Part shown: piece by piece, positions 11,605 to 23,357 of the stretch
Layout: the number at the start of each line of letters is the position of its first letter
Position numbering within the stretch: the stretch's first letter is position 1
DNA from: Euryodendron excelsum
Taxonomy: Eukaryota > Streptophyta > Magnoliopsida > Ericales > Pentaphylacaceae
Reading direction: 5' to 3'
DNA: 64,000 nucleotides
Assembly: GCA_033060915.1 (NCBI GenBank)
Contig: CM065397.1
Location: forward strand, 19,327,001 to 19,391,000
The notes under the pieces: generated by a model
Database searches by the model: none
Told to the model about the DNA's origin: nothing
The model's input: the letters and a program-made list of their open reading frames with translations, nothing else
Position numbers and translations under genes: made by a program

Positions 11605-12640
11605 ATGGCAGATGCGGATGATGATGGTTCTGATAGGAGACGCCGCTTTAGGAAGGCAGCTCGGACAGATTCTGTTAGCAGCTTTAGTCGATCTAAGAGT
11701 AGTCACAAATCAGCTAGTAGGGCATTTTCTATCCAAAAGAGAAGGGGGAGTAGGCCTCTAGTCTACCCCTTCGCTCTAGTTGAGCCAACCTTCGAAGATG
11801 AGATAGACGCCGAGATTTTCCACTTTTGACTTTTAGCATGGCCTACGCTACTTTGAGTTAGCTACGGGTTTGGTATGACGGGTATCCTCCAAATGAGCAA
11901 GGCATTTTTCACCGACTCTTTGGTTACATGGCTTCTCTCCTATCGGCGCAGCTTGTTTTCTGGCAGTGGTTCCCTTTTGGCCACCTGACCTGTCTTTCTT
12001 GGGGAATGTGAGCTTGCCCCTACTCTCCATGAGTATAGCATCCTTCTAGGTCTTCGGGATGGTTTAGTTGACATTATGGGACATACTTTTCCTAATGGTT
12101 GCATCACGATTGTCTTTTCTCAGCTTGGACTCCGTTGTGTTGCCTTTTCTTCTGATTTGCTGCCCAGTTTCCTTATGTCCCGGTGAAGTTCTTGTTTCTC
12201 TCATTTTTTAGTTTACGACAGACAGGGGATTGGTATACTCCTCAAGATTGGTCCATTTCTTCATGGTAGCCCTAGCTCTGCGTCTCCTAAACTTGTTGAT
12301 GTTTCCACCAGGGGGGATGACTTGGTCGATTATCGATTATATGCACTGCTTGTCAAGATTTGTGAGGGGCATTCCCATGCTCCTATGGTTATGCGAGAGA
12401 CCTTTGTGAGCCTTACCAGACTCCAGCCGGGGGCTAAAGCTCATTTTTGGGGATATGCTTCATTATTCCAGCTTTGAGCGATCAGACACTTATTCGTTAC
12501 TCTTCTTTTTCAACATACATGGTATCTTGAGTCAGGAGTCATTTGATTGGGGAGGTCAAGGGTGGATCATTACCCCATTCTCTGTTTCTTGTCCGCATGG
12601 AAATATGAGCTTTCTGAGGTGTGTAACGGTGCTATAGATA
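11605..12640 (+). pseudogene. Decayed antisense ORF of I1 (plant-mobile-domain-like or related)
   Basis: The coding part starts at ATG 11605 just after a TTTCAG acceptor. The first ~74 codons begin MADADDDGSDRRRRFRK and are Ser/Arg-rich, matching the N-termini of the I2 and I3 copies, and end at a stop at 11827. Beyond it, fragments in several frames can be followed: one with WYDGYPPNEQGIFHRLFGY, then ELAPTLHEYSILLGL near 12010-12055, then DDLVDYRLYALLVKICEGH near 12320. The PTLxEYxxLLG-like motif resembles plant retroelement-associated proteins related to the plant mobile domain, by memory of the motif only. Many stops and frame changes show it is dead. No small last exon like that of I2 and I3 is recognisable. 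Confidence 0.55.
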
Positions 12641-13329
12641 TCTGAGTGGTGGCTTTAGCTTCTTTTTGCATTTTACCTTGTTCTCTGTTTCTTATTTGAG
12701 AGAGACGGAAAGACATAGAGTTAGTTTTTGTACAAAAACAATTTACTTATGCTAGTTCTAAAGATGCACAGGTAAATGGGTGAATGCATGTTATACCCCT
12801 TTTTTATTTTTATGAATACATATGGAATTAGATGTATAACTTATTTTGCATGTCCTACTTTTTTTATACATATATTTTATGAATGCATAGGTTCCTATAG
12901 AAATGGAGTTTAATGCATATTATACTTTTTGGATGAATGTACATACAGGAATGGAATGCCATGCTTTTGATGAATGCATGAATATATACAAATTACACAG
13001 GAATTTAAATGGATGTACAGGTTATGCACGTCATGGATGCATTAATACTACATGTATATAAGCTATTTACAAAGAATTTCCCAAGATTGCCCCAGGGCCT
13101 ATACTCACAGGATTCTGTTTCCCTTCCAGGATTCTGCCCCATTCGGTTTTGTCCCATTCTCATCAGGGTGTGATAGCATGTGCACCATTCTTTAGGGATC
13201 TTGACCTTTTAGGTTTGCTATTCTATCCTTATTTTCTACAGGGTTGTTGTTTGTGATTTTTTTGACCACACTTGATTTTTTTTTTTCTCTTAGATTTTCA
13301 AAATGCCACCGTGGCTAGAGCGACAACTC

Positions 13330-13880
13330 GCATGCCCTTTGTAAAGTGATAAATAGCTAAGTCCTCAATCCGAGAAGACTTCTGTTAGGATCGTAATGCA
13401 GGCCAGGTTTAGGGGTTATAAGAAACAAAGGGATATTTAGGCTCAAAGATTTTCTTTTAGTGGGTTGCTTAAACCAGAACCATCTGAGCACACTTTGGAA
13501 CATAAGATTGCCCCTGTATTCCTCCCCAGTTCTCCTTTCTCACCCCTACTTGTCTTGGTATTGTTCAGACTTATTTGGACTAAGCAATTTTCTTTGATCA
13601 GAGAGGACTTTAATTTTGACCGTAACGTAGGCTAGGTTAAGGGGTTTATGAATGAAAAGGATGCTCAGGCTCAAAGTTGATGTTGTTTCTAGTTGGGTTT
13701 AGATCCACACCATCCTTAGTCGGTCTTTCAGCGGAGTTTCGTCCCCTGATATCCTCCTCTAGTTTCAGCAACACGTCTGGCTCATTTAAATCAAGCAATC
13801 CTTTTCAATCGGAGAGGACTTTAACAGGGTCGTAATATAGGCCGCGATTTTGGGTTTTTACAAGAAAGGGTAAAGGCTTG
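13330..13880. repeat. Spacer tandem repeat, ~210-240 bp, three diverged units
   Basis: Blocks with GAGGACTTTA, CGTAATGTAGGC, GGTTTTTACAAG and AAAGGGTAAAGGCTC-type motifs recur near 13380, 13610 and 13810. Each contains a 'gtaatgtaggccnnggttnnggg' core. I2 (31020-31330) and I3 (48840-49130) hold two units each. Tandem repeats in this part of Ogre-like elements are known; here they sit between the gag position and the antisense gene. Confidence 0.65.
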
Positions 13881-14139
13881 AACCTATTGCTTTTATCGGG
13901 CTTCTTTGTTACCTAGGATCACCTTTGAATAACTATATATTCTTCAAGGAGTTCAGCTTTCTTGTTGTTTGATCCTTGACCTTCTAACGGAGTTGCCCTT
14001 TCATTTTTTTGTCTTTTTTTTTTGTTGACTTGCCTCGTGGTAGCTTTTTCTCTTGGCTTTTCTGTTTCTTCCCTTTCTTTTTGTTTTCCGCGAGACGAAC
14101 ATTTCCACAACTTCCTTCTCTCAAATCCCTTCCTTAGCA

Positions 14140-14760
14140 TTTCAATTTAATTCATTATGGGCAGTGATCCCTAGGTTGGGGTTTCTTTCTAAAGAAAAAG
14201 GTAACTGGCTCAACAGGTTTGACAAAGGTTGCCTTTAACTGTATGGGAAATGAAATGAGGGCCTCTCTTCATTTTGAATAATATTGCTTGATCCATAGAG
14301 CCTTCACGTTACTTCAGCTTGATGGTGGATGACATTCTCTGCCAGATCTCCTCCTACCTGTCTGCCCCAGTGTGGGGGGATGGTTTCGGATCAGGATTGA
14401 CAAAAATCTTCCACTTTCTGTGAGGCACTAGTAGGTTAAGCAAAGGGTATATTTTTGTGCATAGTAATAAAATTGAGGGCCTCTAATCATTTCAAATTGA
14501 ATTGCTTAGTCCATAAAGCCTTTGTACAAAATTTAGACAATATTCCTAGGGATAATGTGTTTCGGCTAGTGAACCCCTACATATTCTATCGAATCAACTA
14601 CTCTGTGCTTACCCCAGTGTGGGGGATAGTTATTGGTTTGGAGACATCTGAATAAAAATCAATTATAGCTCTAGTGGGCTGAGCAAAGGGTAGTGTTTAT
14701 TTAGGACAAATAGAATAATGGCTTCTCATTATTTCAAGGACTCGGCTGCCCATCGCTTAG
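14140..14760. repeat. Second spacer repeat, ~220-bp units
   Basis: The motifs GAGGGCCTCT, ATTGCTTGATCCATAGAGCC and CCCCAGTGTGGGGGATGG recur near 14258, 14340, 14472, 14606 and 14720. They form two to three diverged copies, each ending with AAGCAAAGGGTA. Similar units occur in I2 (31680-32060) and I3 (49470-49870). No coding sequence is recognised. Confidence 0.6.
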
Positions 14761-15132
14761 CCAGGATATCACGCAAGAGTCACCTTTTCAATGAACTCTA
14801 CCCCTTTTTGATGAGACGATCTCCTTCCTATCTCTCACTCTCTCTTTGTCTCTCAAAGGTTTTGACCTCCTTTTGAATGGGTTGCCCATACTATCCCATC
14901 CTTCAAGTCGAGTCATTTACCAAATGGGAAAGAATCCCTAAACGCAACAACCATCCACAAAAGTATGAGACAAAGGGGATAAACTGGAAACTAACTATTT
15001 TCATGTAGAAATATGATTACAAGGCATGCAATGTTTATTTAAAGAAGATATGCAAGAAATAGAAAGACAAAAACAAAATAGACGAATTTTGTGAAAATCC
15101 CCCTTTTCTTGTGGATCTCTTGGTGAGAACCC

Positions 15133-15411
15133 CTAATAGGGTTTTGGAACTGTCAGCTTCTTTGGCATTTCATTCTTCGGGTGTTCACCAAACGACGGAG
15201 GGCAGATTGACAGATCTCTTGTGGTGTTTGGCATGCATTCGAAAGTTAAGATATTCTTTTGTAGTAATGCACGTGTCTGAAAAAACTTTGCAAACGATGA
15301 AGCCTTTTCTACATGGACGGTGATTGTTGTGGCATGGCGGGGAGGTAAGGTCTTGCAGATAGATGGTTTGTTCTTCTTGCTCCTTGATGTAGGTTCGGCC
15401 TCTTCTAACAA
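15133..15411 (-). CDS. Unrecognised 92-codon ORF in the gag position of I1
   Basis: Between spacer and leader, where I2 and I3 carry ~2 kb of gag, I1 has only about 400 bp (15095-15490). A 92-codon minus-strand frame lies there, starting MLEEAEPTSRSKKNK and containing ECMPNTTRD and CPPSFGEHPKNEMPKK. Its ATG is about as far from the leader as the gag ATG in I2. It has no gag motif, zinc knuckle or membrane segment that I recognise. It may be chance coding in a gag-less derivative or a small captured sequence. Confidence 0.25.
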   Translation of the reverse strand: MLEEAEPTSRSKKNKPSICKTLPPRHATTITVHVEKASSFAKFFQTRALLQKNILTFECMPNTTRDLSICPPSFGEHPKNEMPKKLTVPKPY

Positions 15412-15533
15412 CCAGGCTTATCCTCCCATGAGTTTAAATCTGGTGAGGTGCTAGAGGGATTCCATAAATTCAGTCGTGCTTTTTGACCTACAAAAAGAAA
15501 AAGAAAAACAGAATGCAGTCAGCATGTGGAGTT

Positions 15534-16800
15534 GGAGGTTCTATGCGATGCATGTCCTATGAAGATCCCTTCCTTGAGGGAATCTAGGCATGATGACAAG
15601 TCCATTTTGGAGGTGGGGTTTTGCCCCTATTATGCAATACAATACCTCTTTGACGTGGACTAGTTGATGTTTCCTTATTAGGGCAATCCTGCCTTCATGG
15701 ACCGAGAGAGATTTGGGCCTCTCTCAAGATATGGTTCTATGCATGCCATGAATTCTTAGGGTTTAAGAACCCGTAGGAGTTTTGGTAGGTTCGATTAACA
15801 TGAGATTGGATTGCTCATTTCTCTTTACGGTTGATTAGATGCATGAGAATGAAATGACTTGAGTTTCTTGGAACTCTTGTCTTTGAATGGAAATAGATGC
15901 ATGAACATAATAAAAGTGAACATGTGAGCAGTATGATAACATAACTGAATGGTTTAGAAAAACCCCCTTCTTGTCTTGCTGCTATCTTCGGTTTTTTGGG
16001 TACTTGGGGATGAGGAGGGGGAGGATAGAAGACAAAAACAAAAGAGAAGTTAGTGCCTTGATTTTAAAATTTTTATGCAATGCATGTCCTAGAGGTGCCC
16101 CTACTTGAGAGAAGAACTAAACATGATGTATTTACTCACTTTTGGAGATAGGGGATTTGCCCTTATATGCAGATAGCTTAACGTCAAGTGGGAACCTTCA
16201 TCCATTCATCCGTTCATCCATCCATTCATTCGTGGGGAATGAAGAAGTACATTTAAATTTTGGGTTTAAGATACAAAAGAATTATAATACATTTCGATGA
16301 GGGTAGGAGGAACATGTTTCTTTGAACTTCCACTTATCTAATTTTACATAAGGAATCCTAAACTACTCTTGAGTCTTCAGATTTGCCTTTGTTGGATTTG
16401 ATGCCGAGGAGGTCGCTGAGAGACCTTGTTGATCGATTGCCCCTTGTCTGCTTGGCAACCCTACCTCCATGAGCATAGAGCGATTGGGGCCCCTATTAAT
16501 GGAATGAGTTAAAATGCATGCAATGATTCCTTAGGGTTAACGTGGGAACCCTTAGGGTTTGGGTAGGTTTAATGCACGGGAGAGTGACCTTGTTGTAACT
16601 CTCAATGGGTTGATCATATGCATCAGAATGCAGTGACTTGAGTTATTTGGAACTCTTGTCTTGACATGGGATATTGAATGCATGAACATGGATATGCAAA
16701 GAGTATAATGAAAAAGAATACAGCTGAAGTACATATGCATGTATAAGTAGTTAGACAAGCATTATAACAGTAAGAATACAGTCATTATAACAACAGGAAT
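15534..16800 (-). repeat. Duplicated leader (5' UTR) segment in I1
   Basis: Two diverged direct copies of about 500 bp start at GCGATGCATGTCCTA (about 15545) and GCAATGCATGTCCTAG (about 16076). Both contain GGGG(A)TTTGCCCC, GGGCCTCTC or GGGGCCCCT, TTAGGGTTTAAGAACCC-like and ATGCATGAGAATG motifs in the same order. I2 (34500-35130) and I3 (52390-53000) have a single copy. A CATC/CATT microsatellite lies at 16199-16232. Confidence 0.7.
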
Positions 16801-17452
16801 AGACAGGTATAAATGAAAATAAGAGCAGTCGCCCGTTCTTCCATGGTTTTGAAAAACGGTGCGCGTGTCTTAAATCCGGTAGAGGTTTGGCTATGCATGG
16901 TATCTATATGAGCATGAGGTTGAGGGTTGACTAATGCGTCCTAAAAAGGCTTGGTCTCTGAATCTTCAAACCTAGGCCCACTCCCCGAGGTGGTGCCATG
17001 ATTGATTGGTGATTCGAGCGGGGCAACCATTAAGAGGTCGTAGGCGAAGAAACTGACACAACATCTTGCCCATAACCAATATACCGTTCCCCCTTTCTAA
17101 CTAGAAGGGTCATATTAGGGTAAAAATGTAAGTATGCAGAATGCAAGTGCACGTGCAGTATATGTGTGATTTTTGAAAGCGGAGGAAAGAGCCTAACAAC
17201 TCCCATTCATCCTGTTTATCACATTCTTGCATGACAGTTAATAAAATTTAAACAAAAAATGGACCTACAAAACAAAGATGCAAGAGTTAGTATGTGGATG
17301 ACAAACTTAATACAAGATAATATGAATAAATGCATGTTTTTTTTTTAAAAACAATTTTGAAAATTTAAAGTGAATAGGATTGAACAAGTTAATTGAAGAC
17401 TCTACATCAATGAAGGGTAAAGAAACGTGACTACGGCCTAGCCCTCTACGTA

Positions 17453-17470
17453 TCCCTAGTGGAGTCGCTA
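17453..17470 (-). other. Primer-binding site of I1 (tRNA-Arg)
   Basis: The minus strand reads TAGCGACTCCACTAGGGA, two bases after the LTR end GCGACA. Plant tRNA-Arg(ACG) ends TCCCCAGTGGAGTCG plus CCA, from memory, so the perfect site would be TGGCGACTCCACTGGGGA; two positions differ. Confidence 0.8.
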
Positions 17471-20400
17471 GTTGTCGCGCTTAGATTTTTCGCACTCGAG
17501 GAATACACACATAAGCAGGAAAAACACTGTACTATCTTTTTAGAACTCATCCTCCTAGAAGAATGAGTGCGACTAGGTTTGAATTTGAAACTTGGTTTGA
17601 ATAAAGGGCTTTTGGAAAACATTTGGAGTCACCACCTAACTTGATTAAGGTGAGTTAGATCACTTAAAAAAAACTAAGCACAATTTGAAGACTACACCTA
17701 GGGTTTTAAAAACGATTTTGAAAATACTTCCTGAAGAGAGGGTTTTTAGGAAAACAGGTTATTTACCAACCTTTAGAAAATATTAAGCCCTTTTTTAAAA
17801 AATAACTCCATTTTGGTCTTTGAAAACAATGATCCTAGGTTTGGAGGTTGGTTACGTGTAGGGAAGACGCACTAAGCCATCACCCTACCCCGCCCTTGCG
17901 GTATCTACATGTCTATTCACCCTAGATTCACTTATGAGAGTCTTCAATTAACAAATGTCCAATCCTATCCACTTTAAAAAAGAAATGTTTAAAATTAAAT
18001 TTAACATGATGCATGATATGTAAGTGCAAGAGAGAGAGTTAGAAAATAGATTTGGAAACAGATTTGAAAAGAAATTATTTTGATTTAAAAAGAAATTTGA
18101 AAAGATAGAATTGATTTTGAATGAAAGTTTTGGAGATTGGAAATAGAGATTTGGAAATAGAAATTTGGAAGTAAAAGTTTGAAATAGATCATGGAATTGG
18201 AAACTTGAAGAAGATTGTAGAATTGGAGATTTGAAAGAAATTGTGGAAATAGAAATTTGAAAAAGGTTGTGACCGCACCTATGAGGGTTACCTACGTATT
18301 CTTTTGGAGGAATCAGGTCAAGCGTAGTTCGGACAATAGTCCAATAGAAAATAGATTTTGGATTTGAACTTAGAATAGAAGATTGAAAATTGGAGTTGGG
18401 AATTAGAAATATTGGACTTTGATTTAGAAAGATAGAACTTGGAGAAAAGATCTGGACTTGTTTTAGAAAGATTGAGGTTTAAGAAACCTAGACTTAGGAA
18501 ATATAGGATTTAGAAAGGACTTGAGATTAAGAAAGACTTGACTCGAAAGTTGGACTTAGAAGATTTAGGCAAGATTGGATTTAGGAAAGATTCGGATTAG
18601 GAAATGTTCTGTTTTAGGAAAGTTTCATTTTAGGAAAGTTTCGTTTAAGGAAAGTTTTGGTTTAGGAAAGTTTTCGAATTAGGAAAGTTTCATTTTAAGA
18701 AAGGTGTTAAAATAGGAAAGGATTTTGAAATAAGAAAGTTTTGAAAATAAGAAAGGTTTCATTTTAGGAAAAAGGAATGTTTTTGAAATATGAAAGGTTT
18801 AAAGTAAGAAAGATTTGGAATTTAGAAAGTTTAGGATTTAGAAAGTGTTTGAGTTTTAGAAATTCTTGATGTTAGGAAAGGTTTGAGTTTAAGAATGATT
18901 TGAAAACTTAGATTTGGAAAGTTAAAATTTGGCAAGGGATGAAATTAGGAAGGAGTTGAATTAGGAAAGATTTAGAAGTTTAAAGTTTAAGGAAAGATTT
19001 AAAAGTTTAGGTTTAGGAAACTTATGGATTAGGAAGGTAGGAGATTAGGAAGGATTTGAATTAGGAAAGGTTTAGACTAGGAAGGATTAAGATTCTTATT
19101 TCCTAAAACAAGGGATTGGATTTTGTTTTTAAAAAAAGATGGTGTGATTTTGTTTCCAAAAACAAAGGATAGAATCTAGTTTCCTAAAGGGAAGATTGGA
19201 TTTGGTTTCCTAAAGGGAAAATTGGATTTGACATAGATTTTGAAAAGGGAAGTTTTAGAAACTCTAGATTTGGAAGACTATAGCTTTGATATAGAAAATA
19301 GGTTTTGGAAATCTAGGTTTTAAAGTAAGATTGAAAATCATGTTTTTGGTAAGAAAACTAGGGTTTCCTAATCGTTGGCCTTAAGGTTTAACTTAGACAC
19401 TAAGAAAGGGGATTTTTGAAAAGTGGGTTTTTTAGAAAGGAAATCTTAGGAAGGCAATCTTAGAGAGGAGTTTTTAGAAAGTGAATTTTGAAAAGAAATC
19501 CTAAAGAGGAGTTTTTAGAAGATTAATTTTGAAAAGAGAGAGTTTTTAGAAGGAAAGGTTTTAGGAAGAGATTTTAGGAAAGAGATTTTTGGGAAGAGTT
19601 GTTTAGGAAGAAACGTAAGAAGCGTTTTTGGAGAGTGAACTTTGAAGAGAGCGTTTTTGGAAAAGAACTTTTAGAAAAGATGTTTTTGGAAAGAGATTGA
19701 GATTGTTGGAAGGGAGTTTCTGAAAATAATTTTGGAAAGAAATTTTGAAAAGGGGGTTGAAGAGAATTTTAGAAAATGTATTGAAAAAGAGATTTTTAGA
19801 GCGAGAGAATTTTGAAAAGGGAGATTTTTTAGAAAGTCTATAAAAATATCTCACTTTCCTAAAGCGATTCTAACCATAAGAAGGTTAGAACCACTCTAAG
19901 ATAGTGGTTTTGAAAGCAACAAGGATTTTGAAAATATGGACCATAATGGTCACTTTAAATGTAACACTTTCCTAAAGCAACCCTAGCCATAGAAAGGCTA
20001 GAACCACCTTAGGATTATGGTTTTGAAAACAAGTTTTGAAAAAGAAGATTTCCGATGCAATTTTAAAAACGATGTTAATGTAAGTTTTAAAAACGAGTTT
20101 AAAAATGAATTTTGGAAGAATGCAAGATTATGATATGTACAATGCAAATTGGGGTCGTGAACATACAAGGTTAAGGCTTCAGCACATAATCAAGGGGGTC
20201 GAACCCACATGGTCTCCAGTTAGACTAAAAGAAAGCCCCCAATACGGTGACCTTCCAATAGCCTAATCCTACACATGGACCGGGAAGTCCCTTGTTTCAA
20301 GCATGCAAAGAAAGGAGGGGGGGGGGGGGGGAAGAAGATGGGGAATTAAAATCGAATAAAACCCAAGTGGGTTAGGAGAGAGAATAGAGAGGGAAGATGC

Positions 20401-20508
20401 GTAAACTTAAAGAGAAAGTCTACCTTGTGTCTTGTTTATATTGCTTTGCTTTGCGTGCTTTGTTTTTCTTGCTTTGCTTCGATCTTCATTTCAGTCTTTG
20501 AGAGTTTG

Positions 20509-20513
20509 TCTTC
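20509..20513. repeat. Left target-site duplication of LTR-d (TCTTC)
   Basis: TCTTC precedes the LTR start TGTAAGC. The right copy at 24966-24970 is TGTTC, one base different. Removing LTR-d and one copy restores GTTTGTCTTCGATCTTC, the sequence found in uninterrupted LTRs near 44170. Confidence 0.7.
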
Positions 20514-20674
20514 TGTAAGCATCCCATTTTTGCCCGCACGGCAATCTTCGGCTTGATCGGGTCCAGTTTTCAAACACAACAACACATGCAGGTTCAAGAT
20601 GAGCCTTTCAATCTCCAGTCCAACCAATTGGTCGCTTCTCGGGCCCACAAGGACCCGCTGGAGCCATAAGCACC

Positions 20675-21015
20675 ATTATTCCAAGTAGCTTTCTAGACCG
20701 GGCGGTCCCGGAAACCAACGCCATCTAAGTAGCTTCCCAGGATCGAGCGATCTCGGGGACCAACACCTCATCAAATTCCGGACGGTTCACTTCTGGCGCC
20801 TGCTAGCCCACCAACGTAGACTATCCGTCATTTGGTAGTTCTCCAAGACCGGGCATTCTCTGAGACCAACACCACCATTCTAGGTAGCTTTTTGGGACTA
20901 GGCGTTCTCAGGAACCAACACCACCCTTACAAGTAGTTCTCTAAGACCGGGCATTCTTAGAGACCAACACCGCACAGGTAGTTTTTCGGGACCGGGCGGT
21001 CTCGGGAACCAACAC
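20675..21015 (+). repeat. U3 tandem repeat of LTR-d, ~58-bp unit, about six copies
   Basis: Units of the type GTAGTTCTCCAAGACCGGGC, then ATTCTCTGAGACCAACACC, recur between 20675 and 21015. Each is itself partly palindromic (GACCGGGCGGTC-like core flanked by TCTCGG and CCGAGA-like arms). Position within U3 suggests promoter-proximal repeats; no function is shown. Confidence 0.75.
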
Positions 21016-21489
21016 CTAGGTCAACATCAGCGCCTGCTAGCCCAACTCGACGAAAAATGACCAAATCTGCCCTTTGGGCCTCCAGGCACGTTTTAGGAAA
21101 GTTCAAAATCCCTCAAAATGATAAGTTCATCCTTTCTAAAATGTTACTAAACTGTTAGGCGCCCTTGCACGCCATTTGGCCCAAATCCGGTCCTATTTCG
21201 GCTCATTCCTGTCAAAATAATCATTTTGCCCCTGAACACCTTAACACTGCACAAACCCCGCCGAACGGTGAAAGACTCTCTCAAAACCATCCCTCAACAA
21301 CCTTACACGCTTAACACAACATACCAAACCATTTCTAACCATTTCTAGCCAACCCTGGTCAAAATGACCGTTTTGCCCCTGGAAGCCCAAATATGCCTCG
21401 AAACAGCACCGGCCTTGGGATTTCGAGCAGATGGTTTCACCACACGCCTTTATTTAACCCAAGGAACACCATACGACACTAAGCTCACA

Positions 21490-22160
21490 CGACGCGATAA
21501 AAGTTCCCTAGAGCGTCTTGCAGACGCTCCGCCTAAATTGTTTTTTCCCCCGATCTTCTAGTTATAACGCACCGTCAACTGACTTGAGAAATGCGTAAAT
21601 CAGGGAATTCTCGAAAGTTCGTCCATAGATCTTTCCATCGATATGGTTCGATCAAATAGATCGCTTCCCGAAGCCCTCCATCGTACGGTGTGAAAACTAT
21701 AACTTTTAGGAACCCTTGGAGCGTCTCATAGACGCTCCTCCAAGGTTGACTTTTTTTCCGATTCCCTAATCAAAACGCACTGTCAAACGACTTGAGAAAT
21801 GCGTAAATTTGGGAATTCCTGAAAGTATTTCCAGAGTACTTTCCATCGGTACTGTTTGATCGAATAGATTGCTTCTCGAAGGCATCGATCTCACGAAACA
21901 AAAATAGCCACTTTCAAACACGCAGGGAGCGTATCACAGACACTTCGCAAAAGTGACCTTTTTGGCACACTTCCTAAGATGATATCACTCACCTCCAAAC
22001 ATAATTCAAACTTTTTGAAAACATAAAAGTTCATCAGAAGCACTAGGAGAACGTCCCGAGTGTGACCGATTCCCCTGAAACCTTCCCGATCGACTCAATA
22101 ATCGAGGCAAAGTTTAGACGAACCTTCCCGGTGATGGAGCGTATGCTACATGCGCTCAAA
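21490..22160 (+). repeat. Four ~208-bp units with a GAGCGTCT/AGACGCTC hairpin
   Basis: Hairpins lie at 21511-21529 (arms GAGCGTCT and AGACGCTC, 3-base loop), 21718-21738 (arms GGAGCGTCT and AGACGCTCC), 21926-21946 (decayed) and 22136-22157 (arms GAGCGTATG and CATGCGCTC). Their centres are 208, 208 and about 210 bp apart. Unit sequence between the first two is clearly similar (GACTTGAGAAATGCGTAAAT, then CGATATGG or CGGTACTG and GATCGAATAGAT); later units are more decayed. The array ends about 135 bp before the TATA-like box. Confidence 0.8.
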
Positions 22161-22290
22161 TTTTGATCAGATCGATCGACGTTTGATCAACGGTCGAGAT
22201 TTAACTAGTACATAGGGTGCCACGTGTCATTTTGGCAATGGAACAGTACTTGCATATGTCCTACATGCGCAAGGCCTGTTTTAGATTGCC

Positions 22291-22298
22291 TATAGATA
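22291..22298 (+). promoter_or_regulatory. TATA-like box of LTR-d
   Basis: TATAGATA at 22291-22298, followed by GAGGCCTCCCCC, where main-family LTRs have TATAAATACAGAGCCTC. Position between U3 repeats and the conserved leader supports the call. Confidence 0.55.
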
Positions 22299-23357
22299 GA
22301 GGCCTCCCCCTTTGCATATTCCAGGTCCGAAATTGATACGAAGTTCTACTGAAATCACTCCAGAAACTCGAATCTCTACATCTATTCCACCCCTCCAACA
22401 CTTAGGCTAGATTCTACCCCTCCCAAGCCTATACACTCCACATACAAGGCCTCATACACACTTACACACTCCACTCTAGCCTTTCAAGTCTTCTTGAAGT
22501 CATTCAAGCTCCAATCAAGACATCCATTGAAGACTACAAGTGTGTTGAAGGCAAAAGGTGGTATCCCCTTTACATTTGTACTCTCCCCAACTTTTCTCTC
22601 CTTTCCCTTAGCCTACTTGGGCTATTCTCTATTTTAATCCCCATCTTCAACCCACCTTTCTTGCGTGCTTGAGCGAAGAGGGCTCTTAGATCATGCTTAG
22701 AGGAAAGCAAGTGAGAGCCACCGTGTAGGGAGACCTCTCACTAGCCTACTTTAAGATGGTATGGCCTAGGAGCCCCTTGTTTATGTGGTGTAGCCTAAAA
22801 GCCTTGTATGTGAATCATGACCCCTTGCATATTACTATTTTGATCATGTAACTCTCATTTTGGCATCATTGTATTCCAACTTGCATAAAGGTTGCGTTCC
22901 ATTTCTCTAATTTTTAAGATTTCCATTCTTTTAAGTGAAGTGGCTAGAATGGCCCCATGGAACCCTCTCTTGAGTGGTCTCCCTTTTGTTTGGCCATATG
23001 AACCCTCTCTTGACGGAATGGTCTCCTTGAAAAGTGGTTTTCAAAATCCTTCTCAAAAGATGATTTTCAAAATTGCATTCTTTCCATCTTTGAATCAGAA
23101 ATGATTTTCCAAAAATTGTCATCATCATGTTGATTTTTGAAACCTCCACTCTTGTCAAGATAAAGTTTATAATGGCCATTGAGGAAACCTCCCTTGGAAG
23201 GTTTTCCAAACACCAACCATACAAACCATACTCTTGACTAGAGTCAAAATTTTCATGGAAATGATCTTCAAAAGGATTGCCAACCAAAGTCCTTTGCATA
23301 ACATGTTTTGTTTTCAAAACTCTTTCCAGGAATGCATCAAAACAATTTTCAAAAACC

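Larger units (their letters stand above)
10081..17472 (-). mobile_element. I1: internal region of a non-autonomous Tat/Ogre-like element
   Basis: It is bounded by the polypurine tract (10081-10100) and PBS (17453-17470), each next to an LTR. Read on the minus strand it holds the leader (about 15534-17450, partly duplicated), a short ORF where gag should be, repeat-rich spacer (about 13300-15000), a decayed antisense gene (plus strand, 11605-12640) and its inferred upstream intron. There is no recognisable gag, protease, RT, RNase H or integrase. It shares one LTR (LTR-g) with I2, forming a tandem array. Between 12640 and 13300 I see only A/T-rich sequence with ATGCAT-rich repeats and no gene. 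Confidence 0.8.
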
